Below, piece by piece: positions 50,334 through 57,669 of a stretch of 64,000 nucleotides of DNA. Location: positions 620,001 through 684,000 of the forward strand of contig CBDDEH010000004.1 in NCBI GenBank assembly GCA_965226865.1, given 5' to 3'. The notes under the pieces were generated by a model. That model worked only from the letters and a program-made list of their open reading frames with translations. It was not told where the DNA came from and made no database searches. Origin of the DNA: CBDDEH01 sp965226865 (GTDB lineage Bacteria > Chloroflexota > Dehalococcoidia > Lucifugimonadales > JAGWBF01). The position numbers and the translations under genes are program-made. Positions within the stretch are counted from its first letter, which is position 1. Each line of letters begins with the position of its first letter.

Positions 50334-51824
50334 ATGTTTGGTCAGAACAGAGAAAAGAAGCGGTTCTCCTGGCGATGGGCCGTGCTGCTGGTAGCGCTGG
50401 TGGCGGGGAGCCTGCTTTTGGCGGCCTGCGGCGACTCCGACCCTAGTCCCACAGCGACCCCTGAACCCACTCCGGTACAGGCCACACCGGACAAAGACGC
50501 CGACGCCATGATGGACGAGGACGCCGACGCCATGATGGACGAGGACGCCGACGCCATGATGGACGAGGACGCCGACGCCATGATGGACGAGGACGCCGAC
50601 GCCATGATGGACGAGGACGCCGACGCCATGATGGACGAGGACGCCGACGCCATGATGGACGAGGACGCCGACGCCATGATGTCTCTGAGCGATATCGACG
50701 AGACCACCACGGGGGCCGAACCAGCGCCAGCCACCGCTTCATCCGGCACGGCGGTGACTCCAACGGATCCCACAACCAGCATTGATCCCGGCGTCACCGT
50801 TTCAGGCGGCATCACCCTTGCCGACGATTGTACGGTAGGCGGCACGTTGGACGACGCTGCAACGGTCATTGCGTGCAACACCCAGGCCATGCAGCAGTAT
50901 GAGAGCTTCTCCTTTGACCTAACGTTCAATCTGCTGGCCGCCTTTCCCATGGAAGGCGCGCCGGAGGGAGCTGGGGAGGGCCTCATGCGGCTGAGCGGCG
51001 GGGTTCTTCTGCCGGACAAGCTCCAGTACACCGTATCCCTGGGGCCCGCGGGGCAGACAATCGACATCAATGGCGTGACCATCGGGGCGGACACCTACTT
51101 CCAAGACCCCGAATCCATGCAGTGGGTCAAAGGCACTCCTCCCGATGACGCGCTGTTGAGCGTTACGCCCATGGTCGGGCTGCTGTACCTGGCGACCGAC
51201 GTCCCAACCACGCTGGGGGAAATGGTGACCTTGGACGACGGGACCAAGGCCTACGTGCTCGTCACTGAACCTCCCGCCGAACAGAGCGGTGGGATGGGTG
51301 GCATGGACCTTCTGTCAGCTGGCAACCTCACCCGTGTCGTGGGCGCCGATGACTTTCTGACCAGGGAGGTCCGGATCTCCGTGGTGGGCCTGGGCGGTGA
51401 GGCAGGCGACGTCGCCACCATCCGCTACCACGGTTTCGGCGAGCCGCTTTCGATAGAACCGCCTGAGAGCTACACAGAGCTTCCGCCGGAGGCGTTCTCC
51501 AGCGGCGTCCAAGAGCCGGCCACGGTCTTGGGTCTCGCCCGCAACGGAGATGGCAACGTGGAGGTCACCTTCAGCAAGCCCGTGGTTGTTCAGGGCGAGA
51601 TTGTGCTGTACGTCTTGGAGCCATCCACCGGAGGGTGGGAACTGCCACTGCTGAGTGGAAGCGGCACGGATACGCTCATCTTCAGCGCTGCCCCAGAGGG
51701 CAAGCCCGCGTTGATGGTTGGAGAGAGCCAGATCGCCTGGATTGGCTTCGGCTCGGACGCGCAGCTAGTTGACGAAAACGGCGTTCGGGCGAACGACCTT
51801 TTCGATACCTGGACGTATCAGTAG
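50334..51824 (+). CDS. Secreted lipoprotein with Asp/Met tandem repeat
   Basis: 496 residues. A basic start (N-R-E-K-K-R), hydrophobic core and lipobox L-L-A-A-C put the lipidated Cys at 32. A Pro/Thr-rich linker leads into eight D-A-D-A-M-M units (7 full D-A-D-A-M-M-D-E repeats and a partial one). From about 170 a globular domain (M-Q-Q-Y-E-S-F-S-F-D-L-T-F, G-A-D-T-Y-F-Q-D-P-E-S-M-Q-W) resembles LppX/LolA-like lipid-binding lipoproteins; the last 100 residues look like an Ig-like domain (V-E-V-T-F-S-K-P-V-V). GGAGG ribosome-binding site. Probably outside the cytoplasmic membrane; ligand unknown. Confidence 0.8.
   Translation: MFGQNREKKRFSWRWAVLLVALVAGSLLLAACGDSDPSPTATPEPTPVQATPDKDADAMMDEDADAMMDEDADAMMDEDADAMMDEDADAMMDEDADAMMDEDADAMMDEDADAMMSLSDIDETTTGAEPAPATASSGTAVTPTDPTTSIDPGVTVSGGITLADDCTVGGTLDDAATVIACNTQAMQQYESFSFDLTFNLLAAFPMEGAPEGAGEGLMRLSGGVLLPDKLQYTVSLGPAGQTIDINGVTIGADTYFQDPESMQWVKGTPPDDALLSVTPMVGLLYLATDVPTTLGEMVTLDDGTKAYVLVTEPPAEQSGGMGGMDLLSAGNLTRVVGADDFLTREVRISVVGLGGEAGDVATIRYHGFGEPLSIEPPESYTELPPEAFSSGVQEPATVLGLARNGDGNVEVTFSKPVVVQGEIVLYVLEPSTGGWELPLLSGSGTDTLIFSAAPEGKPALMVGESQIAWIGFGSDAQLVDENGVRANDLFDTWTYQ
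50497..50680 (+). repeat. 24-bp tandem repeat, about 7.7 copies, in-frame
   Basis: The 24-bp unit (GACGCCGACGCCATG then ATGGACGAG) repeats with no base change seen between copies, encoding D-A-D-A-M-M-D-E. Perfect DNA identity implies recent expansion by slippage, and the copy number may vary between strains. It forms an acidic, Met-rich spacer between the lipid anchor and the folded domain, possibly a cation- or metal-binding stalk. Coding, not CRISPR. Confidence 0.95.
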
Positions 51825-51993
51825 GAGCTTAGGGGCGGAGAGGAGACCGGGAAACGGCGGGCGAGTCTGCTGTGACACTCGGAATCCTGGATGACCTCGT
51901 TCGCGGTGCGCCGGCCGGCGGCTAACACCACCTCAATTCGGGAAGGCTACGTCTCCTCCCCACGACGGAATATCTACAGCGCCAGTGTGAATC
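51825..51993. other. Intergenic stretch without recognisable gene
   Basis: Between the lipoprotein stop and the inverted-repeat arm. Short frames only, no clear terminator. I see nothing that can be named here. Confidence 0.5.
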
Positions 51994-52267
51994 TCAGCGT
52001 GAAGGTTCTTGATTTTGTCCAGTCTGGTGGGCCTAAGTGGACGGTAGACAGAACTGTCTTCGAGATGTGGTTGGGGGCCCTGTGAACCTACCGAGGCCGA
52101 CTGCACGACGATTGTAGCGCCAAGCCGGCGACGTACCCGGTCAGAGTTCACCATGAGGTCAGCTACACTGATGCTCTATCTACGACCTTCGCGCCCCCGC
52201 GTCTCAGCGAGATGTCCGCTCCCAGGGCAACCCAAGATTGATGGAGCACGGTGTGAGGTTCATCTCC

Positions 52268-52381
52268 CTACCTGATCATCGTCCAAGGGCCGTAGCGCAC
52301 AGCCCAGACCACCAACTCCTGCTTGCTCTCGATCTTGAGCTTGCTCTGGATGCCGTATACGGCCTTAGGAGAACTACATAT
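52268..52381 (-). pseudogene. LuxR-type helix-turn-helix C-terminal remnant
   Basis: On the minus strand, S-P-K-A-V-Y-G-I-Q-S-K-L-K-I-E-S-K-Q-E-L then V-V-W-A-V-R-Y-G and a stop resembles the last two helices of LuxR/FixJ-type DNA-binding domains (x-K-L-x-I-x-S-x-x-E-L-V-x-x-A). No upstream receiver or start remains. The same remnant is at 59,510-59,623 on the plus strand in arm 2. Short, so only a moderate call. Confidence 0.4.
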
Positions 52382-52490
52382 GGCTTCTTTCGCCGAACAA
52401 TTACAAAGGATCGTTCGTAATTACAGGGAAGATGGGCAACGTTGGCCTGCAAGCTCTAGGGCAGTCGCAGCGTGGGCCATCTCGCGTTAG
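52380..52490 (+). CDS. Small phage-type protein, probably truncated
   Basis: An ATG with AGGAGA at ideal spacing opens a 36-residue frame, M-A-S-F-A-E-Q-L-Q-R-I-V-R-N-Y, then G-Q-R-W-P-A-S-S-R-A-V-A-A-W-A. The W-P-A-S/T-x-x-x-V-A-A-W-A pattern recalls the start of small hypothetical proteins found in prophage-like regions, which are usually about 100 residues, so it is likely cut short. The same gene is present at 59,401-59,511 (minus strand) in arm 2. Confidence 0.4.
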   Translation: MASFAEQLQRIVRNYREDGQRWPASSRAVAAWAISR

Positions 52491-52735
52491 GGTACCTCAA
52501 CAATACCTTATCGGGGAGGAAAGCCCTGGACTGAAAAACTTTCGTCGCGTAGTGCCTCCATTTGTTCACCTCGAGGTCATCCAACCTGGTACTCCGGAAT
52601 ATGATGACATCAGGGTAGATTCGGTGACATTTGAAGCCGGCGAGAACTTTGCCAGCAATGTCATGGAGTACTTGTCCCGCGGTATTGACGACCGAATGGG
52701 GCAAGCCACAAAGGAGTTCCATGCTTCAACAATTG

Positions 52736-53068
52736 GTGATTCCATCACGCCGGCAGTGGATCAAGGAGGGCAAGTACGCCCTGAACTGGACCCGGCTTTC
52801 CTGCCACAAGTTCGTGGCCAACCAGGTGAGACTATGGCTGTTCGTCCTGACTTACAACCTGGGCAACTTTATGAGAAGGCTGGTGTTGCCGGAGGATATG
52901 AAGCACTGGACTCTGAGCAGTCTTCAGACCAGGCTGATCAAGACGGGTGGGCGACTGGTACGCCACGCAAGGAGGCTGGTGTTTCAGCTTGCCGAGGTGC
53001 TGGTAACCAGGGAAATGCTGACCGGGATACTAGAACGGATCAGCCGGCTTCGGCTGGCACCTGGCTAG
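52736..53068 (+). pseudogene. IS1380-family transposase, C-terminal remnant (arm 1)
   Basis: R-Q-W-I-K-E-G-K-Y-A-L-N-W-T-R-L-S-C then V-A-N-Q-V-R-L-W-L-F-V-L-T-Y-N-L-G-N-F is the conserved C-terminal block of IS1380 transposases. It differs from the IS1380 copy ending at 53,326, so it belongs to a second element. Upstream, the catalytic part is missing; the preceding frame (from 52,432) reads something I do not recognise. The identical remnant in arm 2 is at 58,823-59,155 on the minus strand. Confidence 0.75.
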
Positions 53069-53325
53069 CCTGCTTTGAGAGCACCGGTATTTCGGACAGT
53101 TATGGGGTCGTCCGGGGTAAATAGACCACCCCGAGGGAGACGCTTGGGCAGGGGCAGGCAATTCTAGACTTTTACGCTCGTCAGGGGGGTGGTTACCCTA
53201 TGGGAGTGGGTCAGTTGAGTGAATCGGATGCAGTTGACGCCCTCAGGCTGCCCTTTTATAGTTCGAGCCATCCCCCAGGGTCACATGGTTGGAGGAATCA
53301 GTTTGATCTGGGCAATCCCGACTGA

Positions 53326-54221
53326 TATCGCCTCGATCAGGTCCCGCAGGCTGGCACGCTGGCGGATGGTGATGGAGAAGCGGACATCCATTTCCCGGCA
53401 GGCGGCAACGACAGTGTGGGCGTAGAAGCCGCTGTCGGCCCGCACCGTGAGTTGTCCCCTGGCCCCGCCGTAGCGCACCCGCCCCACCGTCTCACGCAGG
53501 AAGTGGGCGGCGCCACGGGCGGTGTTCGCCCGGCCCTCGCGCAGCCGGGACATCAGCACGTCTCCGGTGCCGGCGGCGATGGCCAGCAGCGGGTGATAGC
53601 CCCGGGCGCCGGTATAGCCGTGGTGGCGCGCTCCCTCCTTGGCCAGTCCATAGGTCTCGCAGATGGTCGAATCAAGGTCGATGGTCAGGGGCGAGTCGCC
53701 GGGTCCGGCCCCAGCGGCCCAGGCCCGGGCCAGCAACTGGCGGCTCACGCGGTCGAGTTGACGGACATGCCCCCACCGGAAGCTGCGCAGGAAGGTCCCC
53801 AGGGTGGATGGCGCCTTGACCACGCAGCCTGGAACACCGACCGTCCCACCAGCGCGCAGCGCATCGGCGTCGTCGATGCAGTCGCCGCCTGCCAGCGCGG
53901 AAGCGACCAGCGTCAGCATCTTGTCCCCAGTGTTCGCCCGTCCCGGCGCTCCGCCCAGGTCGAGGCGCTGCCGGACGAGTTCGGGCAGGCCGAGGTGCCG
54001 CGCCAGGGTGGCCGGAAGGAGCAGCCCGGCATTGGCCACCAGGCGATGGTCGTCAAAGAGGATGCGGATACGGTCGGGTTTGTTCTGTGGCAGCATCTAT
54101 TGGGTGCTCCTTGTTTCCGGGCGGGTTTCTGTTCCAAAACCATTATCCCAGATTCAGAGGAGCACCCTCTAGCTTCTTCAATGGCTGTCCCCAAGGACGT
54201 CCTTCGGTGGATTCGGGCTTA
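53326..54221 (-). pseudogene. IS1380-family element, 3'-truncated (copy 1, arm 1)
   Basis: The transposase starts at 54,096 (M-L-P-Q-N-K-P-D-R-I-R) and carries I-D-L-D-S-T-I-C-E-T-Y-G with the first catalytic Asp and V-R-A-D-S-G-F-Y with the second. After L-I-E-A-I it leaves the family sequence at 53,325/53,326 and runs into foreign DNA, ending at 53,281. The copy at the window's right edge continues past this point (P-E-E-D-W-T-P-I-P-H-W), proving truncation. The left end is at about 54,221, inside the 3' end of the terminase gene. Confidence 0.88.
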
Positions 54222-54712
54222 CCTCGAAACACGATTTCCAACTTGGGCGCTTCGCCAACATGCTCCACCTGCACCTTGTCGGAGAGCATGCCTAGATGCT
54301 TCCCCAAGCTGTCCAGCGCCTTGGTCTTGTCATGGAACTTAATACGCACGCCATCTTTGGTCTGGTGAATCTCGGCAATCGCCGCCTGTTGCTCCGGCGT
54401 CAGGTCATCGGTATCGTCAATATAGACACATCCACCTCTGACATGAACAGCATCAGTAATATTGGCAAAAGCGATCCGCCGATATTCCTCAATGGTGCGG
54501 TCAACAGTCACCTGGCTACGTTTTGCGGCCATTTCTTTGTATTCTTGAATGGATTCTTGGACATTAGCATCCATTAGCAGGCGTGTAGACGTGACGTTGG
54601 CTGAACGCGGGCTATAGCCAGCCCGGATCGCGGCCTGCGTTCCATTCAGGTCTTTGATGTACTCCTGAACGAAAGCAAACCGCTTGGGAGCTAGTTTCGT
54701 ATGCGCTGCCAT
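54143..54712 (-). CDS. Phage terminase small subunit, C-terminus overprinted by IS1380
   Basis: 189 residues. K-L-A-P-K-R-F-A-F-V-Q-E-Y-I then N-G-T-Q-A-A-I-R-A-G-Y-S-P-R-S-A is the DNA-binding N-terminal domain of Terminase_2-type small subunits, which recognise phage DNA for packaging. E-Y-R-R-I-A-F-A-N-I-T-D and D-K-T-K-A-L-D-S-L-G-K-H-L-G-M are typical later segments. The last residues after L-E-I-V-F-R-G come from the IS1380 end, since the same residues appear at 57,670-57,748. The large subunit that should follow is missing, so this is a prophage remnant. Confidence 0.87.
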   Translation of the reverse strand: MAAHTKLAPKRFAFVQEYIKDLNGTQAAIRAGYSPRSANVTSTRLLMDANVQESIQEYKEMAAKRSQVTVDRTIEEYRRIAFANITDAVHVRGGCVYIDDTDDLTPEQQAAIAEIHQTKDGVRIKFHDKTKALDSLGKHLGMLSDKVQVEHVGEAPKLEIVFRGKPESTEGRPWGQPLKKLEGAPLNLG

Positions 54713-54730
54713 GATTGGATTATACCACCC

Positions 54731-54811
54731 TTAGCGTTTATGGCATCCGCACTTGCGGCAACTGTCCCACACATAGCAGCACTCCTTGCAGCATAGTTTA
54801 GCCATCATCAT
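54731..54811 (-). CDS. Cysteine-rich miniprotein (possible)
   Basis: A 26-residue frame from an ATG at 54,811: M-M-M-A-K-L-C-C-K-E-C-C-Y-V-W-D-S-C-R-K-C-G-C, with seven Cys in 17 residues. A longer in-frame version to 54,940 would add five more Cys (C-C-E-G, C-E-Q, R-C-Y, Q-G-C). It precedes the terminase small subunit by 18 bp on the same strand, as a small phage zinc-binding protein might. Its reality as a gene is uncertain. Confidence 0.4.
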   Translation of the reverse strand: MMMAKLCCKECCYVWDSCRKCGCHKR

Positions 54812-55056
54812 GCACCCCTGAACACTGTAGCACCTTCCGGTATGTTCTTGTTCACATGAGGCAACATTGATTCCCTCGCAACAAGGCCTGTTTGAGATGA
54901 GCCCTGGCGTGCGAAGGTGGTCTGGAGCGGAGGAGGCCACGGGATGCCGGCTGCTGGCCTCACCGCCCTATCTGCTGCGCTCAGGACAAGCGTGATCCCG
55001 TTGCGGTACCCCTTCCGTGGCTCAGGGCACCCGGTGGAAGTTGTGGAGCGGCGCCC

Positions 55057-56781
55057 TCATGCGGCCGCGACCGCAGGTACCGTCCCGACCGCCCGCTGAG
55101 CCGTGTTCTCCATCTCCACCAGGCGTGCATGGACCATCCGCTTGAAGTTGCACGCCAACGCCTTCAGGTAGACGGCAAGCCGCACCCGACGGCCCCCTCG
55201 CACCCGCAAGCGCCCAAGCCCGTGGGCGCGCTTCAGCTCGGAGTTCGTTCCCTCGATACCAGCCCTTATGTCATACCGCTTGCGCCACTCCTCGGTGGCC
55301 TCGGCCCTCCGGCGCCGCTCGATGTTCACCTTCGCCAGGTCCGCCTTGAGGACGTAGGCCCCCGCACGCCGGTCCAGCTTCACCGGGCAACGGGATCGCA
55401 AGGGGCAGGGCTCGCATGTTGTCCCGGCAAAGTGGACCTCTACCCGCTCCGGCGCATCCTTCAGCTCGTACTCCTCGATGGACGGGTGGCCGGCGGGGCA
55501 CGCCGTGGCCTGCTCCCCTGTGACGTCGATCTGAAAGTCCGCGGCGGTGAGCGGCGGTGGTCCGTCACCCTCTCCTTCGTGCGAGTTCCCCGGCGCCGAC
55601 CCCGCCACCGGGCTCACCAGTTCCGTTCCCCGGCGCGAGGCTTCGAAGGCATTGCGGCCCGACCCATACGCCGTGTCGGCGAAGAGCTCGTCCGGTCGGA
55701 CCTTCCGCTCCGCGAGCCCGTCAACGACCGGCACGCTCACGTCGGTGTCGCTCCCACTCGAGGGGGTCACCTCCACGTGGGTGATGAGCTGGGTGGCGTT
55801 CTCCTCGTGGCAGGTGTCCGCCACCTGCACCTCGTACCCCTTCCCCTTGTGGCCGCTGTAGGTCACATCCGGGTCGTGGGGCGATTGCAGCGAGTCGGCG
55901 GACACCTGCTTCGGGTCCTTCAAGGCCACGGGCACCTTGCATTCCCCAGCATCGTCGTCATCGTCCCTGGGGCGCCCGTCCTGGTGTTTGCCCACATGGC
56001 ACTGCTCCCGCAGCAGCCGCTCCAGCAGCCGGTACTCCTCCAGCTGGGCAGCAGTCGTGCCATGGAACCGGTCCACCAGCCGGTAGAGGTCCCGGGCACA
56101 GACCGAAAGGCGTCGCCGACCCTCCCCCGTGCGGGCGTCCTCGTAGTGGGTCGCCTCGTCTTCTTCCTTCAAATAGCGCCCTAGGAGGCCCTCCGGAACC
56201 CCAGGGCGAAGCTCTGGGTGCTCCCAGCGCAAGGCCCGCAGGAACAACCGCATCGTCTCACAGAACAGGCCCAGCCGGGTGAGTGTGGCGATGTTGCTCA
56301 TGATGTGGGTGGAGTCCAGCCGTTGCTTTCCGGTGCGTATGCCCAGCGCCTGGATGATCCGGTCCGTGGTCTCCTGGAAAGCCAGCCAGCCACCGTCGTG
56401 CTGCATCAGGCGAACTCGGAAGTTGTGGAGGGTCTTCTGGGGCAGGTGGGTCTCCTCGATGTCCAGCCGCAGGGCGTGGTGCCAGAGCAGAGCCTGCCCT
56501 GAGCTTGCCGAAGGGTTGAACTCTAGTTGTTCCAGAGCTTCATCGTCGGTGAGGTTGAACATCTCTTTGAGGAGGTGGACCCCGAGGACGGTCTGCACCG
56601 CCCGGTTGGGACGGCCGTTGTCCACGCAGTACATGGGAGCAAAGCGCTCCTCGTCAATCAGGGGGAGCGCCTCGTTTCGGAAAACCTCGGCCCAACTTCT
56701 CTCCAGGCGCTTAGCCTTCTTCGGCGTCACCAGGAACTGGGACTGCCAGAGGCTCTCTTGCGGGTCTCGTATTCGGAACAT
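55057..56781 (-). CDS. IS1182-family transposase with in-frame repeat insertion
   Basis: 574 residues from the ATG at 56,781, which has a strong GGGAGGGGAGG ribosome-binding site; a longer frame to 56,943 belongs to an interrupted phage gene. F-A-P-M-Y-C-V-D-N-G-R-P and L-L-K-E-M-F-N-L-T-D-D-E-A-L-E-Q-L are the N-terminal IS1182 domain; R-L-D-S-T-H-I-M-S-N-I, L-F-A-D-T-A-Y-G-S and R-A-G-I-E-G-T-N-S-E-L-K-R are the DDE blocks. A nine-residue insertion, N-P-S-A-S-S-G-Q-A, splits E-F from L-L-W-H-H-A-L; it is encoded by a palindromic repeat. Otherwise intact. Confidence 0.88.
   Translation of the reverse strand: MFRIRDPQESLWQSQFLVTPKKAKRLERSWAEVFRNEALPLIDEERFAPMYCVDNGRPNRAVQTVLGVHLLKEMFNLTDDEALEQLEFNPSASSGQALLWHHALRLDIEETHLPQKTLHNFRVRLMQHDGGWLAFQETTDRIIQALGIRTGKQRLDSTHIMSNIATLTRLGLFCETMRLFLRALRWEHPELRPGVPEGLLGRYLKEEDEATHYEDARTGEGRRRLSVCARDLYRLVDRFHGTTAAQLEEYRLLERLLREQCHVGKHQDGRPRDDDDDAGECKVPVALKDPKQVSADSLQSPHDPDVTYSGHKGKGYEVQVADTCHEENATQLITHVEVTPSSGSDTDVSVPVVDGLAERKVRPDELFADTAYGSGRNAFEASRRGTELVSPVAGSAPGNSHEGEGDGPPPLTAADFQIDVTGEQATACPAGHPSIEEYELKDAPERVEVHFAGTTCEPCPLRSRCPVKLDRRAGAYVLKADLAKVNIERRRRAEATEEWRKRYDIRAGIEGTNSELKRAHGLGRLRVRGGRRVRLAVYLKALACNFKRMVHARLVEMENTAQRAVGTVPAVAAA
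56492..56517. repeat. 26-bp palindromic interspersed repeat inside the transposase
   Basis: GCCTGCCCTGAGCTTGCCGA then AGGG: the core CCCTGAGCTTGCCGAAGGG is an imperfect palindrome of a type widely scattered in some bacterial genomes, often inserted in frame as a short S-A-S-S-G-Q-A-like peptide. Here it adds nine codons to the transposase without breaking it. It is the only such copy I saw in the window. Confidence 0.75.
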
Positions 56782-56851
56782 CCTCCCCTCCCTCGGCCAG
56801 GCGCAGCGCCCACGACCTTTTATTACATTATCCCCACCTTGCCCAGGCTGG

Positions 56852-56943
56852 CGAGGGGTTTTTACGAACAAATCAACATTGCCCGCCCACGGGCTTTGCG
56901 TAGCATCTCGTCGTATGTGGGCAATCTTTTCGTAAAAGGCCAC
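56852..56943 (-). pseudogene. Phage-type gene interrupted by IS1182
   Basis: A GTG at 56,943 overlapping the preceding stop (TGATGTGG context) and a GGGAGGGG ribosome-binding site start M-A-F-Y-E-K-I-A-H-I-R-R-D-A-T-Q, which reads into the IS1182 end after about 30 codons. The rest is missing or displaced. Not recognised. Confidence 0.45.
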
Positions 56944-56944
56944 A

Positions 56945-57112
56945 TCACACTACCCCTCCCAATGCCGCCCGCCTATCCTTGAGGCGCAGCATCACATCCA
57001 CTAGGTTAGTAACGTCTGCATCTCGTTCGGTGAGCAACACACCACATTGGGCAAGATGGAGGTTGATTTCCGCCAGCGTCCAGTCTTCTATGGGCTTGGT
57101 CAGTTCAATCAT
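56945..57112 (-). CDS. Small phage-type hypothetical protein
   Basis: 55 residues from the ATG at 57,112: M-I-E-L-T-K-P-I-E-D-W-T-L-A-E-I-N-L-H-L-A-Q-C, ending L-R-L-K-D-R-R-A-A-L-G-G-V-V. Soluble, helical. It sits 9 bp after the preceding frame and 1 bp before the next start, the tight spacing of phage gene strings. Function unknown. Confidence 0.5.
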   Translation of the reverse strand: MIELTKPIEDWTLAEINLHLAQCGVLLTERDADVTNLVDVMLRLKDRRAALGGVV

Positions 57113-57120
57113 CACGTGTA

Positions 57121-57318
57121 CTACTCCCACCCGTAGATCACGACTTCTATGCGCCGTGGATTCTTGAACCAGCATACTCCAAGTCCATCCTTCCCAAACC
57201 ACACACCTGCGCAGTCCCAACTGCGGGTACCATATAGGCGAAAGGCACCGGTCCTGGCGGACAGCAGCCTCAAATTCACCCAGGTATTGTCCCTGGCGGT
57301 GGTCGTCAAATCATCCGC
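57121..57318 (-). CDS. Small hypothetical protein (start uncertain)
   Basis: About 65 residues: V-N-L-R-L-L-S-A-R-T-G-A-F-R-L-Y-G-T-R, then A-G-V-W-F-G-K-D-G-L-G-V-C-W-F-K-N-P-R-R. The open frame extends into tRNA-Gly, so the true start must be inside, perhaps a TTG or GTG; none has a clear ribosome-binding site. Upstream member of the same minus-strand phage-like string. Function unknown. Confidence 0.4.
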   Translation of the reverse strand, partial: ADDLTTTARDNTWVNLRLLSARTGAFRLYGTRSWDCAGVWFGKDGLGVCWFKNPRRIEVVIYGWE

Positions 57319-57323
57319 CAGGG
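57291..57323. promoter_or_regulatory. Perfect 9-bp stem hairpin
   Basis: CCCTGGCGG at 57,291-57,299 pairs exactly with CCGCCAGGG at 57,315-57,323, loop 15 nt. It lies 12 bp before tRNA-Gly and overlaps the start region of the small minus-strand gene. There is no T-run on either side, so it is not a classical terminator; it may be a protein-binding or RNA-processing site. Confidence 0.4.
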
Positions 57324-57335
57324 ACTTTGCTATGT

Positions 57336-57409
57336 GCCCCGGTAGCTCAGTGGAACAGAGCGACACCCTGCCACGGTGTAGGTCGCCAGTTCGAGTCTGG
57401 TCCGGAGTA
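57336..57409 (+). tRNA. tRNA-Gly (anticodon GCC)
   Basis: Cloverleaf by eye: acceptor GCCCCGG/CCGGAGT with one C-A mismatch at pair 3-70, D-stem GCTC/GAGC, anticodon stem ACACC/GGTGT with loop CTGCCAC giving GCC, T-arm GCCAG-TTCGAGT-CTGGT. No CCA is encoded. It lies in a phage-like segment; the acceptor mismatch suggests a phage-borne or decaying tRNA. Confidence 0.8.
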
Positions 57410-57416
57410 CTTTTGT

Positions 57417-57508
57417 GGAGGGATGGCTGAGCGGCCTAAAACTCCCGACTTAAAATCGGGCGCACCTGCTTCTACCAGGTGCCGAAGGTTCGAATCCCTC
57501 TCCCTCCG
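57417..57508 (+). tRNA. tRNA-Leu (anticodon TAA)
   Basis: Class II tRNA of 92 nt: acceptor GGAGGGA/TCCCTCC, anticodon stem CCCGA/TCGGG with loop CTTAAAA giving TAA, long variable arm GCACCTG...CAGGTGC, T-loop TTCGAAT with one A-C mismatch in its stem. The D-arm (GGCTGAGCGG) looks more like tRNA-Ser, but the anticodon and its flanks are those of Leu. It follows tRNA-Gly by 7 bp. Confidence 0.82.
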
Positions 57509-57669
57509 CCGTTGTAGGATTGCAACGCTTTCCCACAACCACAACCCTAACGACTAGGCTGGTAGCGTCAATGGATATACATTCAAAATGGTCATTGCCA
57601 TTGGCCGGTATACGATAGGAGGAATGCAATGGGCTGGCAGTCTTTGGACGTAGAACTACGATCATTGGC

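Larger units (their letters stand above)
51994..54221. repeat. Inverted-repeat arm 1 (2,228 bp)
   Basis: This segment recurs in reverse orientation at 57,670-59,897, with equal length and near-identical sequence except in the IS1380 5' region. The identity ends at TCAGCGT (51,994) on one side and at the IS1380 end (GGGCTTA at 54,221) on the other. Contents in order: LuxR-like remnant (minus), a small phage-type gene (plus), a frame of unknown origin (52,491-52,735), the C-terminus of one IS1380 transposase (plus), and a 3'-truncated IS1380 copy (minus). The arms enclose about 3.4 kb of phage-like DNA. Confidence 0.92.
54960..56850 (-). mobile_element. IS1182-family insertion sequence (limits approximate)
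   Basis: Built around the minus-strand transposase at 55,057-56,781. No terminal inverted repeats were resolved by eye. The left-hand side interrupts a small phage gene that begins at 56,943, and the right-hand side faces the Cys-rich frame at 54,940. Inside a phage-like segment that is itself enclosed by the large inverted repeat. Confidence 0.65.

Noticed and set aside
50497..50680. Regular direct repeats that could look like a CRISPR array
   Set aside because: The units are contiguous with no spacers and stay in frame inside a lipoprotein gene.
50342..51094. Long minus-strand Met/Ser-rich frame opposite the lipoprotein
   Set aside because: It is the mirror of the tandem repeat and GC-rich codons; the plus strand has the signal peptide and ribosome-binding site.
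53416..54342. Long plus-strand frame over the IS1380 copy 1 and terminase end
   Set aside because: It is a GC-rich shadow of the minus-strand transposase, and the true frame carries the catalytic motifs.
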